Shown: piece after piece, positions 1-8,044 of the stretch | Numbering within the stretch: the stretch's first letter is position 1 | How the letters are laid out: every line of letters begins with the position of its first letter | DNA from: Deltaproteobacteria bacterium | GTDB lineage: Bacteria; Desulfobacterota; Binatia; UBA9968 | Direction: 5' to 3' | Length of the DNA: 18,239 nucleotides | NCBI GenBank assembly: GCA_023250495.1 | Contig: JAHFAP010000033.1 | Location: 1-18,239 of the forward strand | Translations under genes and position numbers: made by a program | The notes under the pieces: model-generated | What the model saw: the letters and a program-made list of their open reading frames with translations, nothing else | Database searches by the model: none | Told to the model about the DNA's origin: nothing

Positions 1-244
1 GATCGTAGGCGGAACCTTCTTTCTTGATATCGGCCGGCGCTAGATTGATCGTGATTTTCTTCGCCGGGAAGGAGTAGCCGCAGTTCTTGACCGCGGCGCG
101 AATGCGGTCTTTGCTCTCTCGGACTGCGCCCTCAGCCAACCCGACGGTAGCGAGCTGAGGAAGGCCGGAGGCGAGGTCGATCTCGACCTCGACCCGGAGG
201 GCGTCGATCCCATAGAGCGCGGCGCTGTTGACCTTGGCAAGCAT
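1..244 (-). CDS. comM: YifB/ComM family Mg-chelatase-like AAA ATPase, N-terminal part (gene runs off the left edge)
   Basis: Translating the minus strand from the ATG at 244 gives an open frame to the window edge (81 codons). It begins MLAKVNSAALYGIDAL and contains GLPQLATVGLAEGAVRES and KITINLAPADIKKEGSAYD. These are the conserved N-terminal blocks of the YifB/ComM family. That family carries an N-terminal Lon-protease-like (ChlI) fold, then a Mg-chelatase-type AAA ATPase; ComM is a hexameric helicase that promotes branch migration during natural transformation. Only the N-terminal domain is visible, so the Walker motifs cannot be checked. A GGGGGA Shine-Dalgarno-like run lies 8-13 nt upstream of the start, inside the 3' arm of a small hairpin. 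A good promoter lies just upstream at 293-321. The family call is confident; a role in transformation here is inference. Confidence 0.88.
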   Translation of the reverse strand, partial: MLAKVNSAALYGIDALRVEVEIDLASGLPQLATVGLAEGAVRESKDRIRAAVKNCGYSFPAKKITINLAPADIKKEGSAYD

Positions 245-253
245 CGAGCTTCA

Positions 254-270
254 TTCCCCCGGTCGGGGAA
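254..270 (-). promoter_or_regulatory. Small hairpin covering the comM ribosome binding site
   Basis: TTCCCC (254-259) and GGGGAA (265-270) form a perfect 6-bp stem with a 5-nt loop. Read on the minus strand, the 3' arm carries the G-rich run that would serve as the comM Shine-Dalgarno, so the stem could limit initiation. No U-tract follows, so it is not a terminator. The regulatory role is inference. Confidence 0.35.
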
Positions 271-292
271 ACTTAATGTGACTCAGTGCGCT

Positions 293-321
293 CTATTAGC
301 AGAGGCTCAGGGAGATGACAA
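293..321 (-). promoter_or_regulatory. Sigma-70-type promoter for comM
   Basis: On the minus strand TTGTCA (316-321) is followed by exactly 17 nt and then TAATAG (293-298), a good match to -35 and -10 consensus. It lies between fmdB and comM, pointing into comM, with a predicted start near 286. comM can therefore be transcribed independently of fmdB. Confidence 0.6.
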
Positions 322-555
322 CTAGAATTTGTCTTTTTTGAAAGACTTGAGCGATGAGGGGCGGCTGCGCAGGACATCGTCCTGGGTCTGCCGGTCAAAG
401 ACGTGGATTCCGCGGTTGTGCAGCAGGGTCGGGCGGGAGATGACGCGACGCGCCTTGGCCGAGCAGACGGCGCACTTGGTCACAGCCTTTTCTGTCGCCT
501 TCTGCACCACCTCGAAGTGGTGTCCGTGAGAGCATTCGTATTCGTAAAGGGGCAT
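322..555 (-). CDS. FmdB-family zinc-ribbon protein
   Basis: A small protein (77 aa from the chosen start) beginning MPLYEYEC, the signature opening of the FmdB family of putative regulatory zinc-ribbon proteins. The usual first CxxC pair is replaced by CSHGHHFE, so one Cys plus His residues would supply ligands. The second knuckle is normal (KCAVC), followed by the typical ARRVISRPTLLHNRG segment. I chose the ATG at 555 because the family motif starts there; an ATGATG at 574-579 would add eight residues without homology, and neither start has a clear Shine-Dalgarno. The C-terminal tail is short and lysine-rich (KSFKKDKF). It is divergent from guaB and lies upstream of comM on the same strand. 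The exact function of the family is not settled. Confidence 0.85.
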   Translation of the reverse strand: MPLYEYECSHGHHFEVVQKATEKAVTKCAVCSAKARRVISRPTLLHNRGIHVFDRQTQDDVLRSRPSSLKSFKKDKF

Positions 556-613
556 AGTTCGAGCTTCGAAAGTCATCATACTGGAAAAGGAGCCTTGACG
601 CTAGATAGGTGCC

Positions 614-642
614 TTGCCAAGAAAAGTTTTTCCTGGTATAAG
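614..642 (+). promoter_or_regulatory. Sigma-70-type promoter for guaBA
   Basis: TTGCCA (614-619), a 17-nt spacer and TATAAG (637-642) closely match the sigma-70 consensus. Transcription should start near 649, giving a leader of about 80 nt before the guaB ATG. That leader contains the terminator-like hairpin at 681-709. Confidence 0.7.
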
Positions 643-680
643 ATTCCATGTTTGCCCAAAAGGCATTGATCGCTGAAGGA

Positions 681-709
681 AACCCAGGCCCAGGTCTGGG
701 TTTTTTTTT
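681..709 (+). terminator. Intrinsic terminator / attenuator in the guaB leader
   Basis: AACCCAG (681-687) pairs with CTGGGTT (696-702) around an 8-nt loop, and the stem runs into an uninterrupted T tract (701-709). This is a textbook rho-independent terminator on the + strand. No + strand gene lies upstream in the window, and the hairpin sits between the guaB promoter and start codon, so it most likely acts as an attenuator. A weaker TGCC/GGCA stem at 653-665 precedes it. Confidence 0.7.
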
Positions 710-729
710 GCCCGTTTTGGAGGTGAGCC

Positions 730-2196
730 ATGTTTGACCAAGAAATCCTCCCTCTTGGCTTGACCTTTGATGACGTTCTGTTGATACCCGCTGAATCTGC
801 GATATTGCCTCGAGATACCGACGTTAAGACGCGCTTGACCGAGCGGATTGAGTTGAACATTCCGCTCCTCAGTTCCGCCATGGACACGGTGACCGAATCG
901 CGCACGGCCATTGCGATGGCTCAAGAAGGAGGGATGGGCTTTATCCACCGCAATATGCCGGTTGCGGCCCAGGCGGCAGAGGTCGAGAAGGTCAAGAAGT
1001 TTGAGAGCGGCATGATCACCGACCCGATTACGGTGCGGCCGGCTCAGAAGATTGCCGAGGCCAGAGAGATCATGCAGAAGTACCGCATCTCGGGGCTTCC
1101 GGTGACTCAGGGTGGACGTCTCGTGGGAATCTTGACCAACCGTGATCTGCGCTTCGAAAAGCGGCAGGACCGGCCGGTCTCGGAGGTTATGACCAAGGAG
1201 AATCTCGTGACCGCAAGGCCCGGAGTCGACCTTGACGAGGCTAAAGAGATCTTACACCGCCACAGGATCGAAAAGCTCCTGGTCGTGGATGAAAAATTCC
1301 AGCTCAAGGGTTTGATCACGGTCAAAGATATAGAGAAGAAAACCCAGTACCCGTTTGCCTGTAAGGACGAGAGAGGGCGATTGCGGGTGGGAGCCGCGGT
1401 GGGCGTGGGAGGCGATTGCGAGGAGAGAGTGGAGGCATTGGTCAGGGCCGGGGTTGACGTGGTCGTGGTGGACACGGCGCATGGCCACTCCAAGAACGTT
1501 CTCGATGTCATAAAGTTTGTCCGCCGTCACCACCCTGAGCTGAATCTTATGGGTGGAAATGTGGCGACCGAAGAAGGTGCTCTTGCGCTGATTGAGGCGG
1601 GCGTCAATGCCGTGAAGGTCGGAGTCGGACCCGGCTCGATCTGCACCACGCGCGTGATCTCGGGGGTTGGAGTGCCGCAAATCACGGCGATCGCGAGCTG
1701 CGCCAAGGTTGCGGAGCGGCACAACACACCTGTCGTATCGGACGGCGGGATCAAATACTCGGGCGACATCACGAAAGCACTGGCCGCCGGGGCCCAGTCG
1801 GTCATGATCGGAAGCCTCTTTGCAGGCACCGAGGAGAGTCCCGGCGAGACCATTCTCTATCAAGGGCGTACCTATAAGGTCTACCGAGGCATGGGCTCGC
1901 TGGGGGCTATGAAGGACGGGAGCAAGGATCGCTATGGCCAGGGGGAAGTGGACGAAGAGGCGAAGCTCGTTCCCGAAGGGATCGAAGGTCAGGTGCCGTA
2001 CAAAGGCTCTCTCTCTTTCAACATCCATCAGATCGTCGGCGGCCTGCGCGCCGGGATGGGTTACCTCGGCTGCCGGACGATCGGGGAGCTCAGGGCCAAG
2101 GCGCGCTTCATACGGATCACCATGGCAGGGCTGAGGGAAGGACACGTCCACGACGTGTTTATCACCAAAGAGGCGCCCAACTATCGCGCGGAATGA
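730..2196 (+). CDS. guaB: Inosine-5'-monophosphate dehydrogenase
   Basis: IMPDH catalyses NAD-dependent oxidation of IMP to XMP, the committed step to GMP, in the cytosol as a tetramer. The 488-aa product has the usual length. The barrel begins LTFDDVLLIPAESAILP. Two CBS domains occupy roughly residues 97-210 (ISGLPVTQGGRLVGILTNRD; IEKLLVVDEKFQLKGLITV). The active-site loop GPGSICTTR places the catalytic Cys at residue 305, and the mobile flap supplies Arg401-Tyr402 (DRYGQG), both the same numbers as in the E. coli enzyme. GGAGGTGAG lies just upstream of the ATG. The stop overlaps the guaA start (ATGA), indicating translational coupling. It is expressed from the promoter at 614-642, through the leader hairpin. 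Confidence 0.98.
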   Translation: MFDQEILPLGLTFDDVLLIPAESAILPRDTDVKTRLTERIELNIPLLSSAMDTVTESRTAIAMAQEGGMGFIHRNMPVAAQAAEVEKVKKFESGMITDPITVRPAQKIAEAREIMQKYRISGLPVTQGGRLVGILTNRDLRFEKRQDRPVSEVMTKENLVTARPGVDLDEAKEILHRHRIEKLLVVDEKFQLKGLITVKDIEKKTQYPFACKDERGRLRVGAAVGVGGDCEERVEALVRAGVDVVVVDTAHGHSKNVLDVIKFVRRHHPELNLMGGNVATEEGALALIEAGVNAVKVGVGPGSICTTRVISGVGVPQITAIASCAKVAERHNTPVVSDGGIKYSGDITKALAAGAQSVMIGSLFAGTEESPGETILYQGRTYKVYRGMGSLGAMKDGSKDRYGQGEVDEEAKLVPEGIEGQVPYKGSLSFNIHQIVGGLRAGMGYLGCRTIGELRAKARFIRITMAGLREGHVHDVFITKEAPNYRAE

Positions 2197-3725
2197 TTCT
2201 CATTCTTGATTTCGGCTCTCAGTACACGCAGCTCATCGCCCGCCGCGTCCGCGAGGCCAACGTCTACTGCGAAATCCATCCCTTTAGTTTATCCCTGGGA
2301 CAAATTCGCCGCTTAAAACCCGAGGGGATTATCCTTTCCGGTGGGCCGGCGAGTGTATACCAACAGGATGCCCCCGGAGTAGACGCCCAACTCTTTGATC
2401 TTAAGGTTCCTTTTTTGGGCATCTGCTACGGCATGGGGATAATCAATTTAGCAGCCGGAGGTGAAGTCGCGCGTGCGGAGCGGCGCGAGTACGGCCCGGC
2501 CGGCCTGGTGATCGACGATGACGCCGACCTGTTTCATAGCCTGCCGCGTGGCGAAGCGATGCGCGTCTGGATGAGTCATGGCGATAAAAATAACACCGCG
2601 CCAAAAGGGTGGCGCGTTCTCGCTCACAGTCAAAATTCCCCCATAGCCGCCTTTGCCAATCCGGAACGGAGGCTCTTCGGAGTCCAGTTCCATCCCGAGG
2701 TGGTCCACACGCCGCGCGGTCAGCAGATCCTGCAAAATTTTCTCTTTCGCATCTGCGGCTGCGAGCCGACCTGGACCATGGGCCATTTTATCGAGACTTC
2801 GGTTCAGAGAATTCGCGACCAGGTGGAAAAAGGGCGCGTTGTCTGCGCTCTGAGCGGCGGTGTGGACTCCACGGTGGTGGCAACGCTGGTCCATCGAGCG
2901 ATCGGCGACCACTTAGCCTGCATTTTTGTAAACAATGGCCTCCTCCGTCGAGGAGAAGCCGAGCAGGTATCGAGCCTGTTCGCAGAACGGTTTGCACAGG
3001 GCTTTCGCTATGTGGATGCCTCAGAGAGGTTTCTCTCAGCTTTGAAAGGGATCGAAGACCCAGAGCAGAAGCGAAAGATCATCGGCCGTCTCTTCATCGA
3101 GGTCTTCGAAGAGGAGGCCAAAAAGCTCGGCGACGTCAAGTTTTTGGCTCAAGGAACACTTTACCCCGATGTGATCGAGTCGGTCTCCTTCGTCGGCCCC
3201 TCGGTGACGATCAAGAGCCATCACAATGTCGGCGGGCTCCCGCCGAACATGGAGTTTCAGCTCATCGAGCCGCTGCGCGAGCTATTCAAAGATGAAGCGC
3301 GGCGCTTGGGCCACGAACTCGGCCTGCCGCGCGATTTGATCCAACGCCAGCCTTTCCCCGGCCCCGGTCTTGCGATCCGGGTCTTGGGTGAAGTCACAGA
3401 GGAGCGTCTTGAGGTCCTGCGCGCCGCCGACGTGATCGTCTTGGAGGAGATCAGGAAAGCCGGACTCTACGAAGAGGTTTGGCAGTCCTTCGCAATTCTT
3501 CTGCCGATCCGGACCGTTGGCGTGGTGGGGGACGAACGAAGCTATGAAAACGTCGTCGCGCTTCGCGTCGTCGAGAGCGACGACGGCATGACCGCCGATT
3601 GGGTGCCGCTCGCGCCCGAGCTGCTGGCCAAGATCTCCAACCGCATCACCAACGAAGTGCGCGGCGTCAACCGCGTCGTCTACGATATCTCCTCCAAGCC
3701 GCCGGCGACGATTGAGTGGGAGTGA
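2193..3725 (+). CDS. guaA: GMP synthase (glutamine-hydrolysing)
   Basis: Converts XMP to GMP using glutamine and ATP, the step after GuaB. The 510-aa protein has the full domain order. The class I glutamine amidotransferase comes first (DFGSQYTQLIARRVRE; nucleophile Cys78 in GICYGM; His168 and Glu170 in VQFHPEV). The ATP-pyrophosphatase domain has PP-loop SGGVDST at 221-227, and the C-terminal dimerisation domain ends in the conserved DISSKPPATIEWE. One oddity: the Gln that normally follows the nucleophile motif (GMQ) is Gly82 here. The start codon overlaps the guaB stop by 4 nt, so translation should be coupled. Length and all catalytic residues otherwise look intact. Confidence 0.98.
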   Translation: MILILDFGSQYTQLIARRVREANVYCEIHPFSLSLGQIRRLKPEGIILSGGPASVYQQDAPGVDAQLFDLKVPFLGICYGMGIINLAAGGEVARAERREYGPAGLVIDDDADLFHSLPRGEAMRVWMSHGDKNNTAPKGWRVLAHSQNSPIAAFANPERRLFGVQFHPEVVHTPRGQQILQNFLFRICGCEPTWTMGHFIETSVQRIRDQVEKGRVVCALSGGVDSTVVATLVHRAIGDHLACIFVNNGLLRRGEAEQVSSLFAERFAQGFRYVDASERFLSALKGIEDPEQKRKIIGRLFIEVFEEEAKKLGDVKFLAQGTLYPDVIESVSFVGPSVTIKSHHNVGGLPPNMEFQLIEPLRELFKDEARRLGHELGLPRDLIQRQPFPGPGLAIRVLGEVTEERLEVLRAADVIVLEEIRKAGLYEEVWQSFAILLPIRTVGVVGDERSYENVVALRVVESDDGMTADWVPLAPELLAKISNRITNEVRGVNRVVYDISSKPPATIEWE

Positions 3726-3752
3726 GATAAGTCATTCGGCGCCCCATAAAGC

Positions 3753-4067
3753 ATGCCCACTACTGACCTGGCAAAGATCAAGAGGTTGATCCTCCTTGGT
3801 CGCTATCGCTTCACGCGTAAAGCAGAGTTGGAACGTCTACGCGACGGCCTCCTGCAAACCGACGTGCTGGAATCTATCATTAATGCCAGTGGCATCAAGA
3901 AAATCCTTCGTTCCACTAGTGCCTTTCGAAGTGCTCGCCGTGAGAAGCTTTATATCATCGAAGGATTTACCTTTGATGGGTTGTTGATCTATACTAAGGG
4001 TGTCATCACGAAGGAATTCGGACAGGAGACTCTGTATATCCTGGTTTCGGCAAAACGATCAATATGA
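3753..4067 (+). CDS. DUF4258-like small protein, putative toxin of a toxin-antitoxin pair
   Basis: A 104-aa basic protein without signal peptide or membrane segment. The pattern GRYRFTRKAELERLRDGLLQ, then IINASGIKKIL, then KLYIIEGF, then LLIYTKGVI and ETLYILVSAK resembles DUF4258, whose members have an MqsR/RelE-like compact fold and often pair with YgiT-type zinc-finger proteins. The downstream gene is such a protein and its start overlaps this stop by ATGA, in the toxin-first order known from mqsRA. The pair sits between guaA and dnaE with only 27 nt after guaA, so it may be co-transcribed with guaBA. No clear Shine-Dalgarno is seen. The family call rests on pattern and context; toxicity is inference. 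Confidence 0.65.
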   Translation: MPTTDLAKIKRLILLGRYRFTRKAELERLRDGLLQTDVLESIINASGIKKILRSTSAFRSARREKLYIIEGFTFDGLLIYTKGVITKEFGQETLYILVSAKRSI

Positions 4068-4279
4068 AGATATCAACGCTTGCACGCTGCCCTAGCTGTG
4101 GGAGCCGCAGCATCCGGCGGGTGCGCAAGGCCTTCCGGGTACGGGTGGGAACGCGGACAGTAACGATTCCGGATCTCGAACGCGAGATTTGCCCTGAGTG
4201 CAAAGAAGAGTTTTTCGACCGCGAGGCGAATATCACAATCGACGCCTATTGCTTCGGCAAAAGCCGGAAACGGGCGTAG
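4064..4279 (+). CDS. YgiT-type zinc-finger protein, putative antitoxin
   Basis: 71 aa with two CxxC knuckles, Cys9/Cys12 (RCPSCGS) and Cys43/Cys46 (ICPECKEEF), spaced as in the N-terminal zinc domain of MqsA/YgiT antitoxins. The C-terminal helix-turn-helix of full-length MqsA is absent, as in many short YgiT-type proteins, so DNA binding and autoregulation may be lost or handed to another protein. The ATG overlaps the upstream stop (ATGA), indicating coupled translation. It ends in a basic tail (GKSRKRA). A frame resembling a ribbon-helix-helix DNA-binding domain begins one base into the stop codon (see 4279-4446). Confidence 0.75.
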   Translation: MKISTLARCPSCGSRSIRRVRKAFRVRVGTRTVTIPDLEREICPECKEEFFDREANITIDAYCFGKSRKRA

Positions 4280-4446
4280 TGCCCGTTCAGAGGGCTAGAC
4301 TCATCGTCGACCTCCCGGAGAGACTTCACAAGGAACCGCAAACGAGGCCTGCGATCCATGACCGCACATTCGAGAACGTCGTAATAGAGCCGCTAAAGGG
4401 AACGCTCGGAAAAAATTGTCAAAGTTCGTTTTTTGTGTTAGCGTGA
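4279..4446 (+). pseudogene. Remnant (or very small gene) of a ribbon-helix-helix CopG-like protein
   Basis: From a GTG that overlaps the preceding TAG, the frame encodes 55 aa including ARLIVDLPERLHKEPQTR, then AIHDRTFENVVIEPLK. The pattern matches the strand plus two helices of CopG/Arc-type antitoxins (RLIVDLPE, then an amphipathic helix, then a short turn and second helix). Prolines sit where helix-compatible residues are expected (KEPQTRP, IEPLKG), and the tail after LGKNC looks random. I read it as a decayed antitoxin or transcription-factor domain left beside the toxin-antitoxin-like pair. A functional 55-aa protein is possible but less likely. Confidence 0.4.
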
Positions 4447-4456
4447 TTTTAGTCAA

Positions 4457-7400
4457 ATGGAGCATTCCCGTTTTGTTCACCTTCATTGCCACACCCAGTA
4501 CAGCCTCCTAGACGGCGCCAATAGAGTCGAAGCGCTGGTTGAGCGGGTCCGGCAGCTCAAGCAGCCCGCGCTGGCCATGACCGATCACGGCAACATGTTC
4601 GGGGCGATCGAGTTCTATTCGGAGGCGATGAGGCACGGCATCAAGCCGATCATCGGCTGCGAGATCTACGTCGCGCCGACCAGCCGCTTCGAGCGCAAGG
4701 GGGTGGACAAAGGGAACAAGGAGTACAACCATCACCTCATCCTCCTGGCCATGAACATGGAGGGATACCGCAATCTGTGCAAGCTCGTGACGGCGGGCTT
4801 TATGGAAGGTTTTTATTACAAGCCCCGCGTCGATAAGGAGCTGCTGCAAGAGCATAACCGCGGGCTGATCGCTCTGAGTGCCTGTCTGCAGGGAGAGGTC
4901 TCTTCGGCTTTCTTAGCCGGAAACTTTGAGAAGGCGAAGGGCGCGGCGGAGAGTTACCTCTCTATCTTCAAGGACCGCTATTACCTCGAAGTCCAGGACA
5001 ACAAGCTGCCGCAGCAGGAAAAGGTCAACCGGATGATTATCGAGCTGGGCAAGGAGCTTTCCCTCCCCGTGGTTGCGACCAACGACTGCCACTACGGCGA
5101 GCGCGACGATGCGGCGGCGCATGATGTCCTTCTCTGTGTCCAGACCGGCAAGACCGTCCAGGACGAGAATCGGCTGAAGATGCACACCGACGAGCTCTTT
5201 GTAAAGTCCGCGGAGCAGATGAAGGCGGGCTTCGGTTACTTGCCCGAGGCCGTCGAACGGACCGTTGAGATCGCGGATCGCTGCAACTTGGAGCTGGAAT
5301 TCGGCAATTATCATTTTCCCCCTTTCAATCCGCCAAAACCAGTCAGCCTGGACGACTACCTGGACGAGCTGGCGCGCAAGGGATTGGCCGAGAGGTTGTC
5401 AACTCTACAAGCCAGCCAGCCGGAGGAGCATGAGAAAAAGCTCAAGCTCTACGGGGAGCGGCTTAACTTTGAGCTGGGCGTCATCAAGGGCATGCAATTT
5501 TCCGGCTACTTCCTGATCGTCGCCGACTTCATCAACTACGCCAAAGACCATGGCATCCCGGTGGGGCCCGGACGGGGATCCGCCGCCGGCAGCCTGGTGG
5601 CCTACGCGCTGAAAATCACCGACCTCGACCCGATCCGCCATGGGCTGTTGTTCGAGCGGTTTTTGAATCCCGAGCGGCGCTCCATGCCTGACATCGATGT
5701 GGACTTCTGCATCCGCGGCCGGGATCAGGTGATTCGTTACGTCAAGGAAAAATACGGCCCCGATAAGGTGGCGCAGATCGCCACCTTCGGTACTCTCAAG
5801 GCCAAGGCCGCGATCAGGGACGTCGGACGGGCCCTGGGCTTTTCATTCGCCGAGACCGATGCCATCGCGAAACTCATTCCCGCTCCGAAGCAGGGGTTCG
5901 ACTATCCGCTCGCGGACGCCATCAAAATGGAGCCGCGTCTCCAGGCGCTCATAAAAAGCGACCCGCGCGTCAAGAACCTTATCGATCACGCGCTGCGCCT
6001 CGAGGGGCTGACCCGACACTCCTCGACGCACGCGGCGGGAGTGGTCTTGTCCAATCTTCCGCTGGTGGACTATCTCCCGCTCTATCTCGACAAGGAAGGC
6101 GGGATCGTCACCCAGTATGACATGTCGAGCGTCGAGAAGATCGGTCTCATCAAGTTCGATTTTCTCGGCCTGAAGACGCTGACCCTGCTCCAAGACTGTC
6201 TCAAGCTTCTGCAAAAGAGCCGGGGAGTGACGGTGGATCTCAACAACCTTCCGTTGGACGACAAGAAAACCTACCGGCTGCTCTGCTCGGGCAACACCAC
6301 CGGCGTGTTCCAGCTGGAAAGCACTGGGATCAGGGAGATGACGGTCAAGATCCGGCCCAACTGTTTCGAAGACTTGGTGGCCATTTTGGCCCTGTTCCGG
6401 CCGGGCCCGCTCGACAGCGGCATGGCGGAGGCATACATCAAGCGCAAGCATGGCAAGGAGCAGATCCGCTATCTGCATCCGCTGCTTGAGTCCATCCTTA
6501 AAGACACCCACGGCGTGATCGTCTATCAGGAGCAGGTCATGCAGATCGCACAGACGCTGGCAGGTTACAGTATGGGTGAGGCTGATATCTTGCGCCGCGC
6601 CATGGGAAAGAAAGATCCGGAGGAGATGGCCAGCCAGCGGGACCGCTTCGTTCAAGGCGCGCGCAAAAACAGGATCGATCCCAAGAGGGCGACTGAAATC
6701 TTCGACCAGATGGAGACCTTCGCCCGCTATGGCTTCAACAAGTCCCATTCGGCTGCCTACGCCCTCATCTCCTACCAGACCGCCTACCTGAAGGCCCATT
6801 ATCCCGTCGAGTTCATGGCCGCGTTGTTAAGCTCCGAGATGGGAGACTCGGACAAAGTGATCAAGAATCTGGCCGAATGCCGCGAGCAGGGAATCGAGGT
6901 GCTGCCTCCGGATATCAACGAGAGCCATGCGGATTTTACGGCGGTCGGGGAAAAGATCCGGTTTGGCTTGGCCGCGGTCAAAAACGTCGGCGGAAAGGCG
7001 GTGGAGGTCATTCTTCAAAGCCTCGAGCAGGAGGGCAGGTTTAAGTCTATTTTCGATTTCTGCCGCCGCGTGGAGCTGACGGCGGTCAACCGCAGGGTCT
7101 TGGAAAGCCTCATCAAGTGCGGCGCTTTCGATTCCACCGGGGTCTCCCGGGCGCGGATGATGGCCGTGTTGGATGATGCCATGAGGACGGGGCAATCGCA
7201 TCAGAAGAGTCGCCAGAGCAATCAGATCGACCTTTTTGGTTTATTGGGCAGGGATGTAGAATCTGCAGATCGCCCCCCAGATTCCGGATTCGCCTCTCCG
7301 GCCTCTGGAAGCGCTGGAAACGGGGGATACCACGATGCCTACCCCGAGGTTGAAGAGTGGTCGGCGCAGCAGTTGCTCGCCTATGAAAAGGAATCTTTAG

Positions 7401-8044
7401 GCTTTTACATTACCGGTCACCCGCTCGACAAATATGAAGGCCGCCTGGCAAGGCTCACGACCGGTTCGATAGCGGACTTGCGGGAAAAACCCGCCAGCAG
7501 CGAGGTCAAGGCTGGCGGCGTGGTGACGGCATTGCGCCTCAGGAACACCAAGAAGGGCGAGCGCTACGCGAGCTTTCAGCTCGAGGACAGAACGGGATTT
7601 GTTGAAGTGATCGTTTGGCCGGACACCTATCGTCGCTGCATGGAGACGCTGATCTTGGATGACCCCATTCTGGTGTCGGGACGGCTGGAGGTGGGAGAGG
7701 AGAGGGTGCAGATTATCGCCAACGATGTGGCGCCGCTGGAGCAGGCATCGCGCCAGTTGCCTTCATCGGCCGTCACGGAGCAGAGAAAAAAGGCAAACGG
7801 CGAGCAGATTCATTTCTATCTCCGCAGCGCGGAGGTTACATCAGAGGAGCTGGGACAACTCCACGATGCGCTGCGCAGATACCCCGGCGCCTGCGCAGTT
7901 TTTCTTCACCTCACGAAGGCCGATCAAAGCGAAACCGTCATCGAACTGCCGAACAACCTTCGGGTCGCCTCCAATCCGGAGCTGCTCCAGATGGTAGAGC
8001 AGCTCTTCGGCAGTCGCGTCACCGTTTCCCCGTTGCAGTCTTGA
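4457..8044 (+). CDS. dnaE: DNA polymerase III alpha subunit
   Basis: Replicative DNA polymerase catalytic subunit, 1195 aa, a normal DnaE1 length. The N-terminal PHP domain starts FVHLHCHTQYSLLDGA. The palm has the catalytic aspartates Asp414 and Asp416 (PDIDVDF) and Asp568 (FDFLGLKT). The fingers carry the conserved ARYGFNKSHSAAYALISYQT, followed by a helix-hairpin-helix region (GLAAVKNVGGKA, about 830-850). A C-terminal OB fold lies at roughly 1015-1090. The start is fixed by the PHP motif and by an in-frame stop six codons upstream. There is no Shine-Dalgarno; a weak promoter (TTGTCA 4416-4421, TAGCGT 4439-4444, spacing 17) would place the transcript start within about 6 nt of the ATG, so initiation could be nearly leaderless. 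The stop overlaps the hflX TTG start. Confidence 0.98.
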   Translation: MEHSRFVHLHCHTQYSLLDGANRVEALVERVRQLKQPALAMTDHGNMFGAIEFYSEAMRHGIKPIIGCEIYVAPTSRFERKGVDKGNKEYNHHLILLAMNMEGYRNLCKLVTAGFMEGFYYKPRVDKELLQEHNRGLIALSACLQGEVSSAFLAGNFEKAKGAAESYLSIFKDRYYLEVQDNKLPQQEKVNRMIIELGKELSLPVVATNDCHYGERDDAAAHDVLLCVQTGKTVQDENRLKMHTDELFVKSAEQMKAGFGYLPEAVERTVEIADRCNLELEFGNYHFPPFNPPKPVSLDDYLDELARKGLAERLSTLQASQPEEHEKKLKLYGERLNFELGVIKGMQFSGYFLIVADFINYAKDHGIPVGPGRGSAAGSLVAYALKITDLDPIRHGLLFERFLNPERRSMPDIDVDFCIRGRDQVIRYVKEKYGPDKVAQIATFGTLKAKAAIRDVGRALGFSFAETDAIAKLIPAPKQGFDYPLADAIKMEPRLQALIKSDPRVKNLIDHALRLEGLTRHSSTHAAGVVLSNLPLVDYLPLYLDKEGGIVTQYDMSSVEKIGLIKFDFLGLKTLTLLQDCLKLLQKSRGVTVDLNNLPLDDKKTYRLLCSGNTTGVFQLESTGIREMTVKIRPNCFEDLVAILALFRPGPLDSGMAEAYIKRKHGKEQIRYLHPLLESILKDTHGVIVYQEQVMQIAQTLAGYSMGEADILRRAMGKKDPEEMASQRDRFVQGARKNRIDPKRATEIFDQMETFARYGFNKSHSAAYALISYQTAYLKAHYPVEFMAALLSSEMGDSDKVIKNLAECREQGIEVLPPDINESHADFTAVGEKIRFGLAAVKNVGGKAVEVILQSLEQEGRFKSIFDFCRRVELTAVNRRVLESLIKCGAFDSTGVSRARMMAVLDDAMRTGQSHQKSRQSNQIDLFGLLGRDVESADRPPDSGFASPASGSAGNGGYHDAYPEVEEWSAQQLLAYEKESLGFYITGHPLDKYEGRLARLTTGSIADLREKPASSEVKAGGVVTALRLRNTKKGERYASFQLEDRTGFVEVIVWPDTYRRCMETLILDDPILVSGRLEVGEERVQIIANDVAPLEQASRQLPSSAVTEQRKKANGEQIHFYLRSAEVTSEELGQLHDALRRYPGACAVFLHLTKADQSETVIELPNNLRVASNPELLQMVEQLFGSRVTVSPLQS

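Noticed and set aside
1252..2151. 299-aa open frame on the minus strand inside guaB
   Set aside because: It overlaps the IMPDH catalytic core antisense, is His/Arg-rich without motifs and has no ribosome binding site.
5843..6799. 318-aa open frame on the minus strand inside dnaE
   Set aside because: It is antisense to the conserved palm and fingers of DnaE and has no family motifs; high GC at the third codon position makes such shadows common.
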